From Monodelphis domestica (lineage: Eukaryota > Chordata > Mammalia > Didelphimorphia > Didelphidae), in contig NC_077232.1 of NCBI RefSeq assembly GCF_027887165.1, forward strand, positions 51,607,816 to 51,671,815: DNA of 64,000 nucleotides. Direction: 5' to 3'. The notes below the pieces were generated by a model. It saw only the letters and a list, made by a program, of their open reading frames with translations. It had not been told where the DNA came from and searched no databases. Below are positions 45,835 to 57,829 of this stretch, piece by piece (the stretch's first letter is position 1; each line of letters begins with the position of its first letter). A program made the position numbers and the translations under genes.

Positions 45835-45960
45835 CCAGCCTGAGTCAGGAAAGCCTACATTCCAGTCCCACCTTTGACATCCACCAATCATTTAATCCTA
45901 GGCAGGATGCTTACCCTCTTAAGCAGTTCTCTTGAGTCTTTTCAAGGTTGAATTGAAATG
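45835..45960 (+). mobile_element. MIR-type fragment
   Basis: Sense 'gagtcaggaaagcctacatt', 'cctaggcaggatgcttaccc'. Confidence 0.45.
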
Positions 45961-46649
45961 GTGTAGGGGATTTCCTCACTGAGAATTCCCTCTAATAGTT
46001 CTCTATATATTTTTCTCTCAGAGTTTCCTATACATCCAGAACAATAATTAACTCTCTTTCATATAAAAAAAGAAGATGGTAGTAATCATATAATGAAAGT
46101 AGATGGACCATGTTAAGGATCCATTGGAACTGCAAGGTCCAGATAAATGAAGAACACCATGAAATGGAGTAAGAGTGGGAATGGTAAAGAGTCTTCAGTG
46201 GAAGGTCTCTGGAAGTACATGGAAGAAAATTGTTCAGGATCAGAAGGTGGGCTGATCCTACCACCAAACATTTATTAAAGCATCTTTGACTTGTACATTA
46301 CTGTCCAAATCAGTTAAATGAACCATACACACTCAATACATTATTTTTTCCAAAAATGGAAAATTCAAAAGAGAACCTACATTTAAGGAGTTTACCTGAA
46401 TCATTCACATGAGGAAAAATAATAATAAAATGGATAAAGAAAATTATCTCCCACAAGAAGACAAAAAATATTTATAATAAAAATAAACTTCTTACTAATA
46501 TTTAGGTGTTTTAGACACTGACTTTACTTAATGAATTTTGAATTGGATTAAATCATTATCTCTTAAAATTTAAATTCATTCAGAAAAGAAACAAATAAAA
46601 TATCAGTATCAATACTGAATATTCCCAAATTCCAATAAGTAACCTGAGA

Positions 46650-46790
46650 TCATGAATTGAGTGCTGGATTTTTGAGCCATGAAACCCTTGGACCTGGGTA
46701 CTAATTCTGTTCCAACATACATGAACTATGTGTCACTTAACTAATTATGAATTTAGACCTCAAAGACTATAAATTGTAAGATGACAGTCT
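46650..46790 (+). mobile_element. MIR-type fragment
   Basis: Sense 'cccttggacctgggtactaa', 'ctatgtgtcacttaact'. Confidence 0.45.
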
Positions 46791-47041
46791 GAGTTAGTGG
46801 AAGGAGTTTCCACACTGAAGAATTCCTTGTTCCAAGAAAATTTTTGGTCTATTTTCTAACCTTCAACTATTGCTTTATTATTAATACTTACATATATAAC
46901 TCAGATTAATTATGAGATTTTCTTCATATTTGATTTGAATAACTTTGGGATACCTATGCCTATTCCAGGGACTCAATCTGGATGATATTCCTCACTCTTC
47001 TGAAGGATTTTTGAAGAAGAAATAAGAGCTGTGGTCAAATA

Positions 47042-47068
47042 AATGATGATGATGATGATGATGATGAC
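47042..47068. repeat. (ATG)n microsatellite
   Basis: About eight GAT/ATG units. Confidence 0.9.
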
Positions 47069-47270
47069 TAATTTTATATAATCAAAATTTTGCAAGTGCT
47101 TGGTGTATATTATCACATTTTATACTCACAAGAACTCTGTAAAATGGTATAATTATTATCTCCATTTTCAAGAGGAAAAAACTGATGCTAAAACAGATTA
47201 AATAAGATTTTGGAGTCTTACACCTAGTAAGTTTATGAAGTTGGATTTGAACTCATCTTGTTACTTTCCT
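47069..47270 (-). mobile_element. MIR/THER-type CORE-SINE
   Basis: Antisense 'cattttatactcacaagaac', 'tatctccattttcaagagg', 'ttggatttgaactcatcttg'. Confidence 0.7.
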
Positions 47271-47552
47271 AATAGATATAAGAATAAGGCAAAGATGTCC
47301 AGTCTTCCTGCTCTTATTTGCTAGTTCTACCAATGTTGCTAATAGAAATTTTAAAAAAGAACATAAAGACTTAAAGATAGAGGGGTAAAACAACAACAAA
47401 AAAATCTATGCCTATTTTTGGTGAAATGATAGTTTACTTAGGAAACAGTTGGGTGTCAGCAAAGAAACTAATTGAGAAAATAACTTTATCAAAATGTCAG
47501 CCAAGAAAATAAACCCACAAGAAACAACATGTCTCCCTAATTGAGACAACAC

Positions 47553-48327
47553 TGTAAACGTTAAATTACTCCACCCTACTTAACTTTAGGGGAAGATAAA
47601 GTTGTAATCTCCTGATTGAACAATGAAGGTACTTAGTTCTCACCTTATAGTGAAGCTAGAGTTAAGCTAAGTCTATTTTTAGAACTTAATACAAAAAGGT
47701 GTTAAGTAACTATAAAGGTTAAAATAATCAAAAAAGGTCAAATAACTAACAAAAGGTGAACTTAACAAAGAAGTGTTAAGTAACTTGAAAATCTAATCAA
47801 AGAAGATGAGAACTAAAAGTATCAGCAGTCCTGGAGAAAGCCTTTGATGTGATTTGTAGATATGAAAGTTTAGAGGAGGAGACACAAGGGTGCTTTCACT
47901 CTATATATTTGGGATTTTTTTGTCTCTTAAAAAACACCCTTTTCCCCCTGGAGAGGTAGATCTGGCTGATCATTTCCTGTGAGCAGCCTGGGCATCAGTT
48001 TGATCCTGGAATTTAGCCTGGAGGAACTCACTCAGACAGCTTACTTGAGATGGTCTTATGGTGACTTGGGTAAGACTGACTTCCTTTTCCCTTGGGCTCA
48101 GGGAGGCCCCCTTGGCCAAGGCCTTTAACTCCTGCCTGGCTCAGCCTGAGCCAGAGCAGTTTAAATTAACTCTTTCTTCTCCCTCTGTCTTCTCCTTAAT
48201 TCCTTCTCTCTATATTAATTAAAATCACCATAATTTCCAACTGACTTGGGTATTTTATTATTTGGGATATCCCATGGCAACCAATTAATTTAGATTTTAA
48301 GTCACAAAGCTAAAATTATCCTTTACA
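47553..48327 (+). mobile_element. Solo LTR, family A copy 1 (775 bp)
   Basis: Ends TGTAAACG...TTTACA. Collinear with 57830-58520: 'ttaaattactccaccctact' at the start, 'tctatatatttggg' TATA segment (about 47900), 'ttaattaaaatcacc' polyadenylation segment (about 48214), 'acttgggtattttatt', and 'ggatatcccatgg' near the end. Inserted in L1 ORF2-region sequence. The flanking 4-5 bp are only partly alike (aacac / actac). A class I endogenous retrovirus is likely. It is present as a solo LTR. Confidence 0.85.
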
Positions 48328-48353
48328 ACTACAAAGGGAAATATTCCAAATAA

Positions 48354-48625
48354 TGTTGCCATTGCTGTTGTTTTTTATTATTTCAGTCATATCTGACCCT
48401 TTAGGACCCCATTTCTTTTTTTCTTGACAAAGATACTGCAGTGATTTGTCATTTTTTTTTTCTTCAGCTCATTTTACAAATGAAGAATTGAGGTAAACAG
48501 TATTAAGTGACTTGCCCAGGATCACAAAACTAGTAAATGTCTGAACACTGATTTAAGATCAAGAAGATAAGTCTTCCTGACTCCAAGTCCAGTACTCTAT
48601 CCATGTTACCACATACTGACTCCAA
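48354..48625 (-). mobile_element. tRNA-derived marsupial SINE, near full length
   Basis: Antisense: 'gttgttttttattatttcag', 'tcttgacaaagatactgcag', 'gacttgcccaggatcacaaa', head 'gtactctatccatgttacc'. Confidence 0.85.
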
Positions 48626-48889
48626 ATAACTACAGAATGAATAAAATATTTATAGATTTGATATTAAAAAAATAAAATACTTCTTCAAAGAAACAGAGCA
48701 TAACATAAATAGCTGGGCCATGATGATATAAAAAAATGACACTACTTAAATTAATCTACATTTTAATGTGATATAAATTAAATTTTCAAGAGGCTAATTT
48801 TGACCCTTGATAATGTAACAAAATTCATTTAGAGAAATAAAAGATCTACAACAAGGGTTCTTTTGGTTAGTCTGCAATTTATATGCATT

Positions 48890-49080
48890 TGTATGCATGC
48901 ATATGTGTGTATATATGCATATACATGTTATATATGTGTATGTATAATTATATTATATAAGTATATAATGTATAGGTATGCATATACATATTATATAGAT
49001 ATGTGATAACTTGACAAATATAATAAGTGTCCTTTATAATCTTATATATATATATATATAAATAATATATATATTATGCA
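48890..49080. repeat. AT/TG alternating microsatellite region
   Basis: Long alternating purine-pyrimidine tracts (TATG, TA) that end in (TA)n near 49044-49078. Confidence 0.85.
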
Positions 49081-49969
49081 TTTAAAACATTATTTCGAGA
49101 AGATGCCCTTAGGTTTCAAGATTTCCCAGGGGGTTAATGATATGAAAAAAGGATTAGTAAGTATTGAACTTAAGTATAAAAGGAAAGTCTTTAAAAAAGG
49201 TAGACATTGAAGAGAAATAACACTTTCATACCTTTGAACTACATTATAAAGCAGTAAAAATCAAAAACACTTAGCATGGATTAAAAATATAAAAGTAGAT
49301 TAAAGAAACATAAAAGTGAAGGGAAATTAAGAAATAATAGCTCAGTAACCCAGCATTTGATAAATTCTAAAACAAATCACTTTGGAAAGAATTTCCTGAT
49401 CACTAAGAGATTATATAAAGCAATCTTGCAGAAATTAGGTTCATACCAAAATTTTACTCTATATCTCATAATAAATTCAAAATGATGGTTGACCTGCATA
49501 CTAATAATCATTTCATCATTTAATAAAAACAAATCACATAGATTTTACACTTATGATCTTAACCAAAGAGCGGATAGAGATAATTTCAAGAGTTTTAAAA
49601 CTGATAACTGGTGAAATGAAATTGAAAATGGTCAAACACATTTTCTTTAATGTCACCAACAAGTAGAAAACCAGTGGACATTTAGTGAGGGACAAGTCAA
49701 TCTATTTCATTTTGAATAGCTCTGTTGATAAGTTGTTCTTTATAGTAGGTCTAAATATGACTCCCTGCATCTGCTACAGATTACTCCTGGGTCTCTTTTC
49801 TTTTTCAACTGAACAAATCTAAACTATTTAAAACATGAAAGTACTTGTAAATGCTTGCAAAATTTATCTTTTTCTTTATCACCTTTCCCTTTGCCCTAGT
49901 CTCCTCTTTTTTTCAGTCTGGGTTCATTTAATTGATCCTTTAATGGCACACTTTTGAGATCATCTTCAC

Positions 49970-50215
49970 TTGAATTGCTGTCCTTTAGAATCTAAAGTTT
50001 AGATGCTCTTCAAGTTGTCAGTGACTTTCCTAAAAATGGGATGCTCAGCACCCAACACAATATAAAAGTGTGATCTCTCCCTGATAAAGTTTAGTGAGGT
50101 TATTCTTGACACTATGGTACTCTTGATGCAGACTAAGAAGGTTGCTGGAAGTGAAGTGCTTTGTCCAAGACTGCCCAGATAATCAATAGGAAAAACAAGA
50201 ATCAGAACCTTAGTC
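49970..50215 (-). mobile_element. CR1/L3 LINE 3' fragment
   Basis: Antisense 'aaatgggatgctcagcaccc aacacaatata', then 'gatgcagactaagaaggtt', in CR1/L3 consensus order. Confidence 0.6.
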
Positions 50216-50239
50216 ATCAGTCCCATATAGAGCACACAT

Positions 50240-50360
50240 TTCCATTTGGCCATACTGCCATATTTGATCAGGTATCCTTTTATTGGTACTTCACAGATCA
50301 GTGTACCACTGAGGTGGAGTGACTTTTTAAGGTCACTCAGCTACTAAGTGATGAGGATGG
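50240..50360 (-). mobile_element. MIR-type fragment
   Basis: Antisense 'aggtcactcagctactaagt'. Confidence 0.5.
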
Positions 50361-50665
50361 GAGACAGTGAAGACTAGAGGTGAAGACTTTGCCTCCTAGA
50401 ATAAGTACTTTTTCTTTTCTGGAACATTCATTTCTTTGATGGAGAGATCTTTTTGGGGGAAGGAAATTACAGATGGGCAATTTCTCTTCAACTTGTGGAA
50501 TTAGATATTTACCTTGGGGCACTAATACGTGTTAGAAGAAGTCTATAAAATAATATATTCTGACTACAAAACCAAAATCTCTATTACCTCCTACTGCCTA
50601 TAGTTTTCTCTTTTTAATTATATATTTTGTTGTCATTAACTAGGGAGTCAAAGACAAGGAAACAC

Positions 50666-50692
50666 CGCCCCCCCCCACACACACACACATAA
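50666..50692. repeat. C-run followed by (CA)n
   Basis: Ten or so C, then about eight CA units. Confidence 0.85.
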
Positions 50693-50724
50693 CACAGAAT
50701 TACATTTTCTCTGCAATGTAATTC

Positions 50725-50850
50725 TTAAAGGGCAATTTGAGACGCTGAAAGGTCAGCTGAAATGCTGAAGGTCACAATTTATATCAGAGGTAGAATTTGA
50801 ACCCAAGTTTTCAAGATTCAAGGACAACTTTCTATACACTAAGCCATTCT
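50725..50850 (-). mobile_element. MIR-type CORE-SINE
   Basis: Antisense 'gtagaatttgaacccaagtt', 'tctatacactaagcc'. Confidence 0.6.
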
Positions 50851-51904
50851 TATGCTTAAGCAATTCTCAAATTCTTTACCACAAGAAAAGTAGAATCTCC
50901 ACTGGATCTCAATAATGTGTCTTGGGTACCTGCGGTCACTCTAACATACATCAAAGCATTTCCATTCAAGAAACAGGACAACTTCCAGATCACGACGAGA
51001 GCAGGTGAGCACAGATTATTGACATGCCCAGTCCTTGGAGCCATATCTCTGAATCCATGAAAACGACTTGATTCTGTGGTTCCGACTGATGTGACTGTCC
51101 CATCTACACCAAGTGTGAAGATATAGAAAATGGTAATTACATACTGAAGCAGCTCAAGCTTCCTCTCTGTTAATGGACTGATCCTTCAAAACTCTCAAGA
51201 TTTAAAAAAAGGTGATGAGACCATAGGGCAACAAAAAAAAATCAAATATATTTTAAAAATACATTAAATATATACATGTACACATGTATTAAAATATAAG
51301 CATATTTTAATATATTTTAAAATGTTTTAAAATACTTGGCTTTTATGTGTAGACATGAGTGTTTACATCTCGATGTAAACAAATAGGTGTCCAGCTCCTA
51401 TAAGAGTGGGTAAAAAATTGTCCAAAGTATTTTTTTTCCCTCAATCTTCCCCTCAAGGACCAGGAATGATCTTTTATTTTTTTCTTTCTAGAAGTTCTCA
51501 ATGAGATTGACAGTTGACTAAGGAAGCTTTTGGTTCTATCATCCAGTGATGTGTCACCTTCCCTGAGGCAGCAGAACAAATACTTTCCCCCAGGGCTGCT
51601 AACTACAGAAATGCTGTTAGCTCATTTTTTATTAAAATTTTGAAATAGGGCATGAGTGCTATTACAAGTGAAGAAATAACCATTATCTTAGGGTGTTGGG
51701 TATTGTTCAAAACATCAGAGACCTAAAAAGTTTGGAATGAATTCAGCAAAATCTATCATTTTCAAATCAGGATGTGGATAAAGATAATCACTACTTTGTC
51801 TCTTTTCTTGCCCCAACTCTTACACCTAAGTTAGCCTAGAAAAATGTAGATACTGAAAAAAAAAAATATTTTTTTCTTTCTTTTCTTTTTTTCCCCCTTA
51901 AGTA

Positions 51905-52150
51905 TCTTTCCAGTATTGCTACAGTTTGTGGTGGAAAGAATTCTGAAAGAGTCAGCAAAGGTCACGCTCAATCTGGAATTTGATGTTCATTTTGTGTGAA
52001 TATGAGCAAGCCATTTGGCATGAATTTCATCTGTATAATGGGGATAATAAAACCTGTTCAAGTGATACAAGACTGTTGGGAGGATTACATGAGAATTCAC
52101 ATAAAGTTCTCTACATACCTTACATCCTATATAATTAGTATTTATCATCA
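51905..52150 (+). mobile_element. MIR/THER-type CORE-SINE
   Basis: Sense 'tgaatatgagcaagccattt', 'catctgtataatggggataa', 'actgttgggaggattacatg'. Confidence 0.7.
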
Positions 52151-53570
52151 TCTCTTCCATCAGTGATCCATTCTGACAATCTGCTCTTAGCCACTCCAAA
52201 GGCCTATCCTAAGTATCACCCCAAAGAGTTTTATTCTCATTTTACTGACAACTAATTCCATCATGTATTGGCTCATCCATAAAGGCTGAAATACTATTAG
52301 GAATATTTGCCTTCTAATATATCATTGTGGAAGAGCAAAAATATTTTAAGAGCAAGGAATAAGGTAGAATGGCAGACAATAAGGAGAAATGTTTGTATTT
52401 TTGTTTCATACTTGGGGGAAGGGAAATGTGCCCCATGTCCATCCACCAGGGCAGGGTATTGAGCTCATTCTTCTTGGGTTCATTGTCTATTGTAAGAAAA
52501 CAAAAACAATCAAAAAAGAACCTAAGCATCCTGATATTAAACAACAATTAAAGAAAACTACTGAATTCCCTAATCAGGTAATTCAACTGTTATAGACAGA
52601 ATAAGGATTAATCTTTTTTCTCAAAGGACACTAGAATTCATTTCAACCATTCAGTATATATCTATAGACCACCTTCTATAAGGGGTTCAAAGTCTTATTT
52701 ATTCAATGGAAAGTGCAAAAAATACAGTGTTGAGTTTATGTCCAAACAGAAATGGTCAATAACGTTCATGCATGGGATGGTGTGATAGAAACCTCCAAAT
52801 GTTCCAGCTTTTTTGTTTGTTTTCTTTTCCTCTAAATCTTGGGAACATTATCAGAGTTTATAACCATTAAAGCTTTGATCAGTGGTCCTTGGACCTCAAG
52901 AGATACTGAAAAAGTACAGACTGTATACTATTTTTGGCAAATGAATCTTCCCATGTGCTTCATTGATTCCATCCATCACATCTCTATCTGAGATGGAAAG
53001 GGTAGATGTCCTAATGTTTTCTGATACTGCCCTCCTGTAACATTTCTATTACTCATCTATCATTGAGAGCCATGATCAACTGGATTTGATCAATATCATT
53101 GCCATGCAAAAGAGAATGCAAGAATTAAAAAAAAAACCAACAGTATTTAATGACTCCAGGATTCAAAAGACTCCACATATGAAAGGTAACTGGCCAGATG
53201 AATTCTTTTATGATTTTGCTCCAAGAAGGAAGTATCACAAAATAGTCATTTAGCCCTGAATCCAGGAAAAAATCAGAGACCAAAACCAAAAGGTATAGAA
53301 GACATTATCTAGTGGTTTGTGTGATGCCACAAAGAATATACAAAGATTTATTAGAAAACGATACACACTTGGTGTGCATATGTATAGATATGTCGTATTT
53401 TTCTTATCTTTGTGATATTCCTCTACTGTACTATAAGGGCTGTGATGGCAGTTATTGTTATGCAATTTCAATGTCTCTACCCATTTCTAGTATAGCCTAT
53501 TGCACACCATAAGGACTTCATAGTTTCAGAATCAAATAGAACTTAGGGTGAACATAGGAGCTCGAGAAAC
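52150..53570. other. Unique AT-rich stretch
   Basis: No repeat family or gene recognised with confidence. Confidence 0.5.
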
Positions 53571-53574
53571 ACCC

Positions 53575-53735
53575 TATGGTAGAGGAAAGCTGAGCTGTCA
53601 TTTGGAGAGTCTTAGATTCAACTCCTACCTTAAACACCTGATCATGGTCAAGTCATGTAATTGATGTGAGCCTCAGTTTCCTGATATGTAAAGAGATAGA
53701 AATCAAATCTATGATTCCATTGGCACAAAGTGATT
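53575..53735 (+). mobile_element. MIR/THER-type CORE-SINE
   Basis: Sense 'tcttagattcaactcctacc', 'gagcctcagtttcctgatat', 'aatctatgattcc' end. Confidence 0.7.
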
Positions 53736-54880
53736 CCGAATGAGGAAACTCTCTCTACCAATGCAGGGAGGCACATTCTCTGGAGTGTGGTTGTAGAGAA
53801 TGTCATCTAGGACTGAGAAAGTTACAAACCCAGTAGCTATAAGACATTGGACTTGAAGCCAGCTCTTCCTCGCACAAAACTGTCTTCTATATCAAATATA
53901 CCAAGGCTAGATGAAATGGGGTCTATAATATTTATGGAATTCATTTCATAGGATTATTATAAAGGATAGAGGATGATAAAATGCTTTCATATAGTTTATA
54001 AATTCAGTAATTATGACATATTCCAACTAAACTTCTGGGCCAGATCCCTTTTTGAAAACACTAATTTTTTCTGCTTCTGGAGAATTAATTCTTCATGCCA
54101 TTTGGATCTGAAGGAAGAAGTTTTTAAAAAAGTAAAATCAACCTAACATCAGAAAAATAAAACGGATCTATTTCTCTAATTGCCTTTTCTTCCTCTCATC
54201 TTTGCTTTAAACATTGTCCAAGAAACCCAGAAATTATATTGGACCAGGAGATCTTTTTAATATCACAATAAATGAGTACAAAAGGAAGTTGTGTGAAATG
54301 TTCCTACCAAGCCTTCCTCAAATGGCAAACTGTTTAGCATTGCCAGAAATACATTTTATTTCTTAGACCAAAAGTCTAGTAACATATTGAGACATGAGGT
54401 TGGGTTCCTTGGATTGGATAGCATTCAAGATTGGGGTACCTTCAGAGGATTTTTTGAATCTCCAGCAATTAAGCCTTCTCCTCTAAGGCTATCATCGTAC
54501 TCTCCATGTTTCTGGCATAGTATTTTTTTTAATTTACATATCATGACCACTATTATTTTAGGAGTTCCTTGTTGGTGCCAGATGCATTTTTTTTGCTTTC
54601 TTTTTATTGCAAATGTTTAGGATAGCACTTGGCACATAATAAGTACATTTGGGGGAGAAAAAAAAAAACTTGATTGATTGATTCTCTCACTCTATTTTCC
54701 CAAATGGAACATATACAGAATATTATGACAACTCTGGGCTCTTTGCCTCCAATTTCTTCTAGGGACAGGGATTAAACCATTATTGTGTAATGTTTTCTTC
54801 TGAGAGCCATGTCAGTAGAGTGAGTGTTAATCAGGCCACGTAGTCTGCAATAATATTACAAACCATAAATACTACTGTGA
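53735..54880. other. Unique AT-rich stretch
   Basis: No gene recognised. A weak LINE tail-like 'gcacttggcacataataagt' lies at about 54626. Confidence 0.45.
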
Positions 54881-55035
54881 AACTAATGATCTACCCAGTG
54901 AGCAAGTCACTCTAACTCTTAGAGATACAGTTTACACATCTGTAAAATTAGGACAATGAAATTTGTATAACCTAAATCACAATGTTATTATAATAAAAAC
55001 TCAATGAACATTAAAGGAAGGATATCACTGTTAAC
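54880..55035 (+). mobile_element. MIR-type CORE-SINE
   Basis: Sense 'gtgagcaagtcactctaact', 'cacatctgtaaaattaggac'. Confidence 0.6.
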
Positions 55036-55117
55036 ATTTATTACTACATCATGGAATAAAGGGGAAATGAAGAAATTCTGATTTCTGTGTATACATTTCT
55101 GTGTGTAGGAGAGAGAA

Positions 55118-55142
55118 AGAAGACAGACAGACAGACAGACAA
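55118..55142. repeat. (GACA)n microsatellite
   Basis: Five to six GACA units. Confidence 0.9.
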
Positions 55143-55454
55143 AAGAGGGACAGACACAGAGATTAATGATGCTTAAGGATTGGCCATTACCTGGGATCCC
55201 CAGGGATCCAGGGGAAAGAATGAAGTTGGTGGTGCCATCTCAGCTTTGATCTAATAGGGTTCCAAAAACCCTAGTCACCCCATGCTAATTCTAACTCCAA
55301 GATAAACAGATTTGTATATAAAATCATTCAAGTGCTGTTAATTACCAGAAAGGGCAGGTCTATTAGTTGTTAGTCTCTTGGATATCAAGTAGGAAAAAGT
55401 GAAAAATCCCTATAGATGATGTCCTTATTCATACATTACAGACGTCCAAGAAAT

Positions 55455-55650
55455 AAAGAAAATTAGGTTTTTGGAGCTTCCAGGGTCCTTAGAGCTCATT
55501 TTAGCCAATACTTTCCTTTTACAAATTTGGAAACTGAAGCCTGGCGAAGTAAAGGGACTCATGCAAATTTACAACAAACATCAGTGAAGGAGCCTGGAAT
55601 AGAACTGGGATTTCCCAACTCCTACCCACATGCTCTTTCTACTGTCTAGA
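55455..55650 (-). mobile_element. MIR/THER-type CORE-SINE
   Basis: Antisense 'tttggaaactgaagcctggc', 'gaatagaactgggatttccc', 'atgctctttctactgtc'. Confidence 0.7.
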
Positions 55651-56139
55651 AAAGAAAAAAAAAAGAGTTGACTAGAAATCTATCATTCCTTCAGGAGAAC
55701 AGATTCATTTTCAAGCATTTCCTTAAAATAGATAGTGACATTTTGCAGACTATTTTCATGAATGTCCAGTTGGTTCTTTCCTGTGCCAGATATATTTATA
55801 AAGATGCTGTGGCTAGGCAACACAAAGCAAAGAAGAGTTGATGAGGTTAGGTAGTAAAGACATTGTCATATTCAGACCTTGAAGGAAATCAGTCAGATTC
55901 ATCAGATTTTAATGCTAATAATCCTACTGCTGTTTGCTGATTACTGCTTCTCTTGCTGTTGGTGTTGTTGCTCTTGCTCTGTGTGTGTGTATGTGTGTGT
56001 GTCCATGGATAGGAACACACATAGAAAAGATGAATTGCTTTGACATCATTTTCACACAATGCTGTTGAATAAATGGAAAAATCTGGACAAGTCCAAAATT
56101 TGGATTATTCTCTCTTGAGGTTTTTCCCTCACTTTAAAG

Positions 56140-56335
56140 ATTAGAGATTGAGAGCTGATCTTGGAGTTAAGAAAACAAGTCCAAATCTTGCCTCTTACAC
56201 ATCAGTCGGGTTACTCTAGACAGATTACTTAACCTCTTTCAGCCTCAGTTTCTGCATCTGTAAAAAAAGGGGGGGAGGGGTTGGACTCAGTGACTGCCAA
56301 GGTCATTTACAGCTCTTCATTTGTGATCCCATCAT
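56140..56335 (+). mobile_element. MIR/THER-type CORE-SINE
   Basis: Sense 'ttggagttaagaaaacaagt', 'cagcctcagtttctgcatct', 3' 'ttacagctcttcatttgtga'. Confidence 0.75.
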
Positions 56336-56829
56336 CAATGAATTTCATTTTTCATGGAGTCATCATGAAGGTCAAATAAAATTATGGAGGTGAGGCCCTC
56401 TTACAATGAGTGTATTATAATAAAGTAATTTATTTAAAACAAGTAAAAAAGGCATCAGCCAAAGCTTGATTTTATTTTGAAATACAGTCTCAAAGATATG
56501 TTCCAGAAATGAAGAAAATTTTGATGAAATGTTTTCTTTTTATGAAATAGACTTCCATCCTTTCTTGGTATGCAAGATTAATCAAAATATTCCTGGGGCA
56601 CTGATAGATAATAGAAAAAAAGTTCCAAAATGAATTTCATAAATTTCTTAAGTCCTGATAAATAGAAGACTGTGACATTTTAAATTAAATATATGATTTC
56701 CAAATTAACATATAGATTAAAGGAATGTTTTTTTTTAAATCTATTGTAATCTTGGGACCTAAAATTTGCTCAAGAAAAAAATAGGATTTTTCCATTTATT
56801 TTTTATGCTCATTTGCATTTGATGGTTAA

Positions 56830-57060
56830 TATTATGTGAAAAAAATCTAACTGAGCATATCATCTATCAGCTCAACAGGTTGCAGCTGTGCATATTAGAG
56901 GGGAAATGTTTTCAATGTAATCGAGTACATTTTGAACAATAGCTACTCTTGTTTGCATTCCATTTGTCTGGCACACCTTGTCCCAAGACGCCAATCAATA
57001 ATTCTTGTCTTGATTGCAATTAGTGTTAGTTATAGTGCCTAAGCCTATAAAAATGAAATA
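56830..57060. promoter_or_regulatory. Motif-dense unique stretch (enhancer/CNE candidate)
   Basis: No repeat is recognisable. Within about 130 bp it carries an E-box CAGCTG (56883), a SOX-like GAACAATAG (56934), an octamer-like TTTGCAT (56952), a CATTTG box (56961) and CCAATCAATAATTC (56991). Such packing is typical of conserved developmental enhancers, but no conservation data are available here. Confidence 0.35.
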
Positions 57061-57654
57061 TTCATTAGGGTAAAGTTCTTAGACATTTTTGGCGCACAGT
57101 TATCCACAGATTCATTATAAAACATTAAGAGTCTCTTGCATACAGAATGGCTTACAAGTTGGAATATGTGGGACTGTAGAAATAAGATTACTTTTAGAAA
57201 AATGTGATTCATTTCCAATAGTAGCCACACAGTGAAAAATCTAGTCAGTTGTTCAGTGTTTCCAATTAACAAGATGCCTGCTTTGATTTACACAAAACAT
57301 AGAGCAATAGGGTTTCTTATCCTTTACAGATGGTGGCACCATGTATACAGTCTCCATTTGAATTTGAGCATGTGTGCATGTATGTTCACAGTAGTAGACA
57401 TGCATATACGAATCATAAACATGCAGACGGAGAGGTGGCTCTTTTCCAATGGACCTACAATGTCACTGGATTCCATTCATTTCCCTTAAGGGGAAGGAAA
57501 GGACCAGAAATAATGAACCCTGAAGGGTTGTCAGGCACCCCTCCATGTATGATCATGACACACGTCTACATAACATGTTTACATGTCTGCATATTTAATA
57601 TATAGGAATATAATTTTATTTGAATACAACATCACAGCTGCACATTACTTCTGG

Positions 57655-57790
57655 GGTAGGATAATGCCCATATAAAGCAGGTCAATACTTTATTTGAAAC
57701 TGCTGGTTTTAGAGGCACTAAGGCACTAAGAGGTCAAATAGCTTGCCAGAGACAGTCAGTATGTGTCAATGTCTGGTTTCTTACACACAT
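57655..57790 (-). mobile_element. MIR-type fragment
   Basis: Antisense 'aagaggtcaaatagcttgcc agagacagtcagta'. Confidence 0.5.
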
Positions 57791-57829
57791 TACTTATACA
57801 GTTAGATATAGACATCTGCCCTATCCTGG

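Larger units (their letters stand above)
47280..49650 (+). mobile_element. L1 LINE ORF2 region with nested insertions
   Basis: Three sense L1 pieces in consensus order. The first (47280-47552) covers the reverse-transcriptase core ('aggcaaagatgtccagtctt'; the segment for FADDMMVY reads F-G-E-M-I-V-Y, 'tttggtgaaatgatagttta'). The second (about 48623-48840) includes 'tgacactacttaaattaatc'. The third (about 49200-49640) includes 'ttgaactacattataaagca', 'cactttggaaagaatttcct' and 'cagaaattaggttcatacca'. Between them lie an LTR (47553-48327), a SINE (48354-48625) and an AT microsatellite (48890-49080). The LINE is therefore the oldest layer here. Confidence 0.8.

Noticed and set aside
55118-55142. 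CRISPR-like or other direct-repeat arrays.
   Set aside because: All regularly spaced repeats in the window are simple microsatellites without unique spacers, and the DNA is mammalian.
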